Shown piece after piece: positions 23,799 through 24,759 of a DNA stretch of 24,759 nucleotides. The DNA is from JAHECQ01 sp047638695 (GTDB taxonomy: Bacteria; Actinomycetota; Acidimicrobiia; Acidimicrobiales; SZUA-35). The notes beneath the pieces are model-generated. The model was given only the letters and a program-made list of their open reading frames with translations. It did not search any database and had not been told where the DNA came from. Within the stretch, counting starts at the first letter, position 1, and each line of letters starts with the position of its first letter. The stretch is from assembly GCA_047638695.1 (NCBI GenBank), contig JBLINY010000069.1, positions 1-24,759 on the forward strand, in the 5' to 3' direction. Both the position numbers and the translations under genes were made by a program.

Positions 23799-24759
23799 CC
23801 GGGTCCAACGGGCGGATCCGCAGCAGCAGAAGCGGCGTCGTGGGCGATGGCCTTGATCACGGCCGAGCACAGCACCTTCTCGACCGCGGATTGATCAAGA
23901 GTCGAGCCATGGACAGTTGATGGACTAGTCGTGAAGGCAACCATCGCTCGGCTCATGTCACCGGCCGCCTGTCGAGGATTCCTCGCTGCGATGAGCGCGA
24001 CTCGGGCAGGATCAGTGTTGGTCTGGGCAATCACCTTCGCCCCCGAATAGGCCAGCACGATGACGGGTGCTCCGACCAGCATCGCCTCCGCCAGCCCGCA
24101 GCCTCCCTCTTCGCGAAGGCCGGCGAAAACAACTCCGGCTGCCTCGCTCATCATCTCGAACATCTTCTCGCGGGGAATCCGACCGTGGAAGTCAACCCGT
24201 TGCTCGAGACCCAGTTTCTTCGTCTTTTTGCGCAACCACGGCTCTTCGTAGCCGTCGCAGACGAAACGAAGATGCACCGACGCGGGTGTCGCAGACAAGG
24301 CTCTCAGAACCAAACGCGCACCCTTCCGACCTTGGAGCGCTGAGGGAAACAGCAGATAGTCGGCCCGTTCGCGCGGTTCAACCTGCGGAACTCGCGACAG
24401 CGCCGCTCTGTTGACGACCATCGTGCCCGGCTGAAGCGAGATCGGTAGCTTGGCGATGGTTTCGGGCGTCTCCGCCAGTCGGATCGTCGCTCGGTCGCGC
24501 GCCCGGCGGGTCGACGGCAGCCTCGACATGAGCCCAATAGCCAGGCGCCCCTCGAATTCGCCGAGCAGGCCTTTCCAGCCCAGGAGCGGCAGCATGCGGA
24601 GGGGTGTCGTCGTTGCGCCGCCCACGGGCCCCCAGACGCTCGGAATGCCGAAATCGACGACAGGGCTCGGCAGCCAATAGGACCCGTAGCCGACATGAAT
24701 GGCTGCGTCGAAGGGACACTCTGCCTGGAGGTTCTGTACCTCTCGCCGAGCGTTGCGCG
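23759..24759 (-). CDS. Glycosyltransferase family 4 (GT-B), 5'-truncated by the window edge
   Basis: Retaining GT-B glycosyltransferase. The frame is open to the right edge: residues before the ATG at 24625 (for example HVGYGSYWLPSPVVDFGIPS) belong to the N-terminal domain, so the true start lies outside. The inner part reads VWGPVGGATTTPLRML, with the GPVGG turn of this group. The C-terminal Rossmann domain holds the nucleotide-sugar motif: FAGLREEGGCGLAEAMLVGAPVIVL, an E-x7-E arrangement. The final 35 residues are an Ala/Ser/Asp-rich tail. Sugar donor and acceptor are unknown; cell-envelope or capsule polysaccharide synthesis is the usual role. Its end overlaps the SsuD-like gene by 40 bp (23759-23798), convergent. 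Confidence 0.88.
   Translation of the reverse strand, partial: RNARREVQNLQAECPFDAAIHVGYGSYWLPSPVVDFGIPSVWGPVGGATTTPLRMLPLLGWKGLLGEFEGRLAIGLMSRLPSTRRARDRATIRLAETPETIAKLPISLQPGTMVVNRAALSRVPQVEPRERADYLLFPSALQGRKGARLVLRALSATPASVHLRFVCDGYEEPWLRKKTKKLGLEQRVDFHGRIPREKMFEMMSEAAGVVFAGLREEGGCGLAEAMLVGAPVIVLAYSGAKVIAQTNTDPARVALIAARNPRQAAGDMSRAMVAFTTSPSTVHGSTLDQSAVEKVLCSAVIKAIAHDAASAAADPPVGPGQIDLDASSSATF

Overview
The window is high-GC, gene-dense DNA with the content of an aerobic actinobacterium. It carries an NDMA/mycofactocin-type alcohol dehydrogenase, three intact and one broken luciferase-like (LLM) flavin/F420 oxidoreductase genes, a single-chain acyl-CoA carboxylase, several genes that may be translated from leaderless mRNAs, and many short intergenic gaps. 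An Acidimicrobiia-like lineage is my guess; nothing in the sequence proves the class. There are no rRNA or tRNA genes, no CRISPR array and no insertion sequence.

Layout. 1-5326 (+): 5'-truncated acyl-CoA carboxylase, aldo/keto reductase, MBL-fold hydrolase. 5369-5815 (-): soxR, separated by a SoxR-box-like palindrome from a divergent (+) group: NDMA-type alcohol dehydrogenase, acyl-CoA synthetase-like enzyme and a two-helix K+ channel. 9075-9358 (+): remains of an LLM oxidoreductase gene that has lost its centre. 9376-10665 (-): a GrdB-type selenoprotein read through an in-frame UGA, with a bacterial SECIS hairpin directly after it. 10794-17567 (+): DHA2-type MFS exporter, ABC-F ATPase, ammonium transporter, amidohydrolase and a second MFS transporter. 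17577-20678 (-): stand-alone molybdopterin oxidoreductase and an F420-type LLM oxidoreductase. 20729-23798 (+): acyl-CoA thioesterase-like protein and two further LLM oxidoreductases. 23759-24759 (-): glycosyltransferase running off the window.

How the genes may work together (inference). The alcohol dehydrogenase and the acid-CoA ligase could turn an alcohol or its oxidation product into an acyl-CoA under redox control by SoxR. The carboxylase, thioesterase and LLM enzymes fit a catabolic, acyl-CoA-centred lifestyle on diverse organic substrates. The MFS/ABC-F pair looks like a drug-efflux and ribosome-protection unit.

Two observations stand out. First, the gene at 9376-10665 would normally be annotated as two broken ORFs, but it reads as one selenoprotein: UGA at codon 157 in a U-x-x-C motif, followed 17 nt later by a GGU-type apical loop on a 6-bp stem. 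Second, the MFS/ABC-F junction has been amplified into six tandem 32-bp units. Each unit carries an ATG and the stop of the preceding minicistron overlapped as ATGA, so five 11-codon Arg-rich minicistrons are chained head to tail and the last one overlaps the ABC-F start codon.
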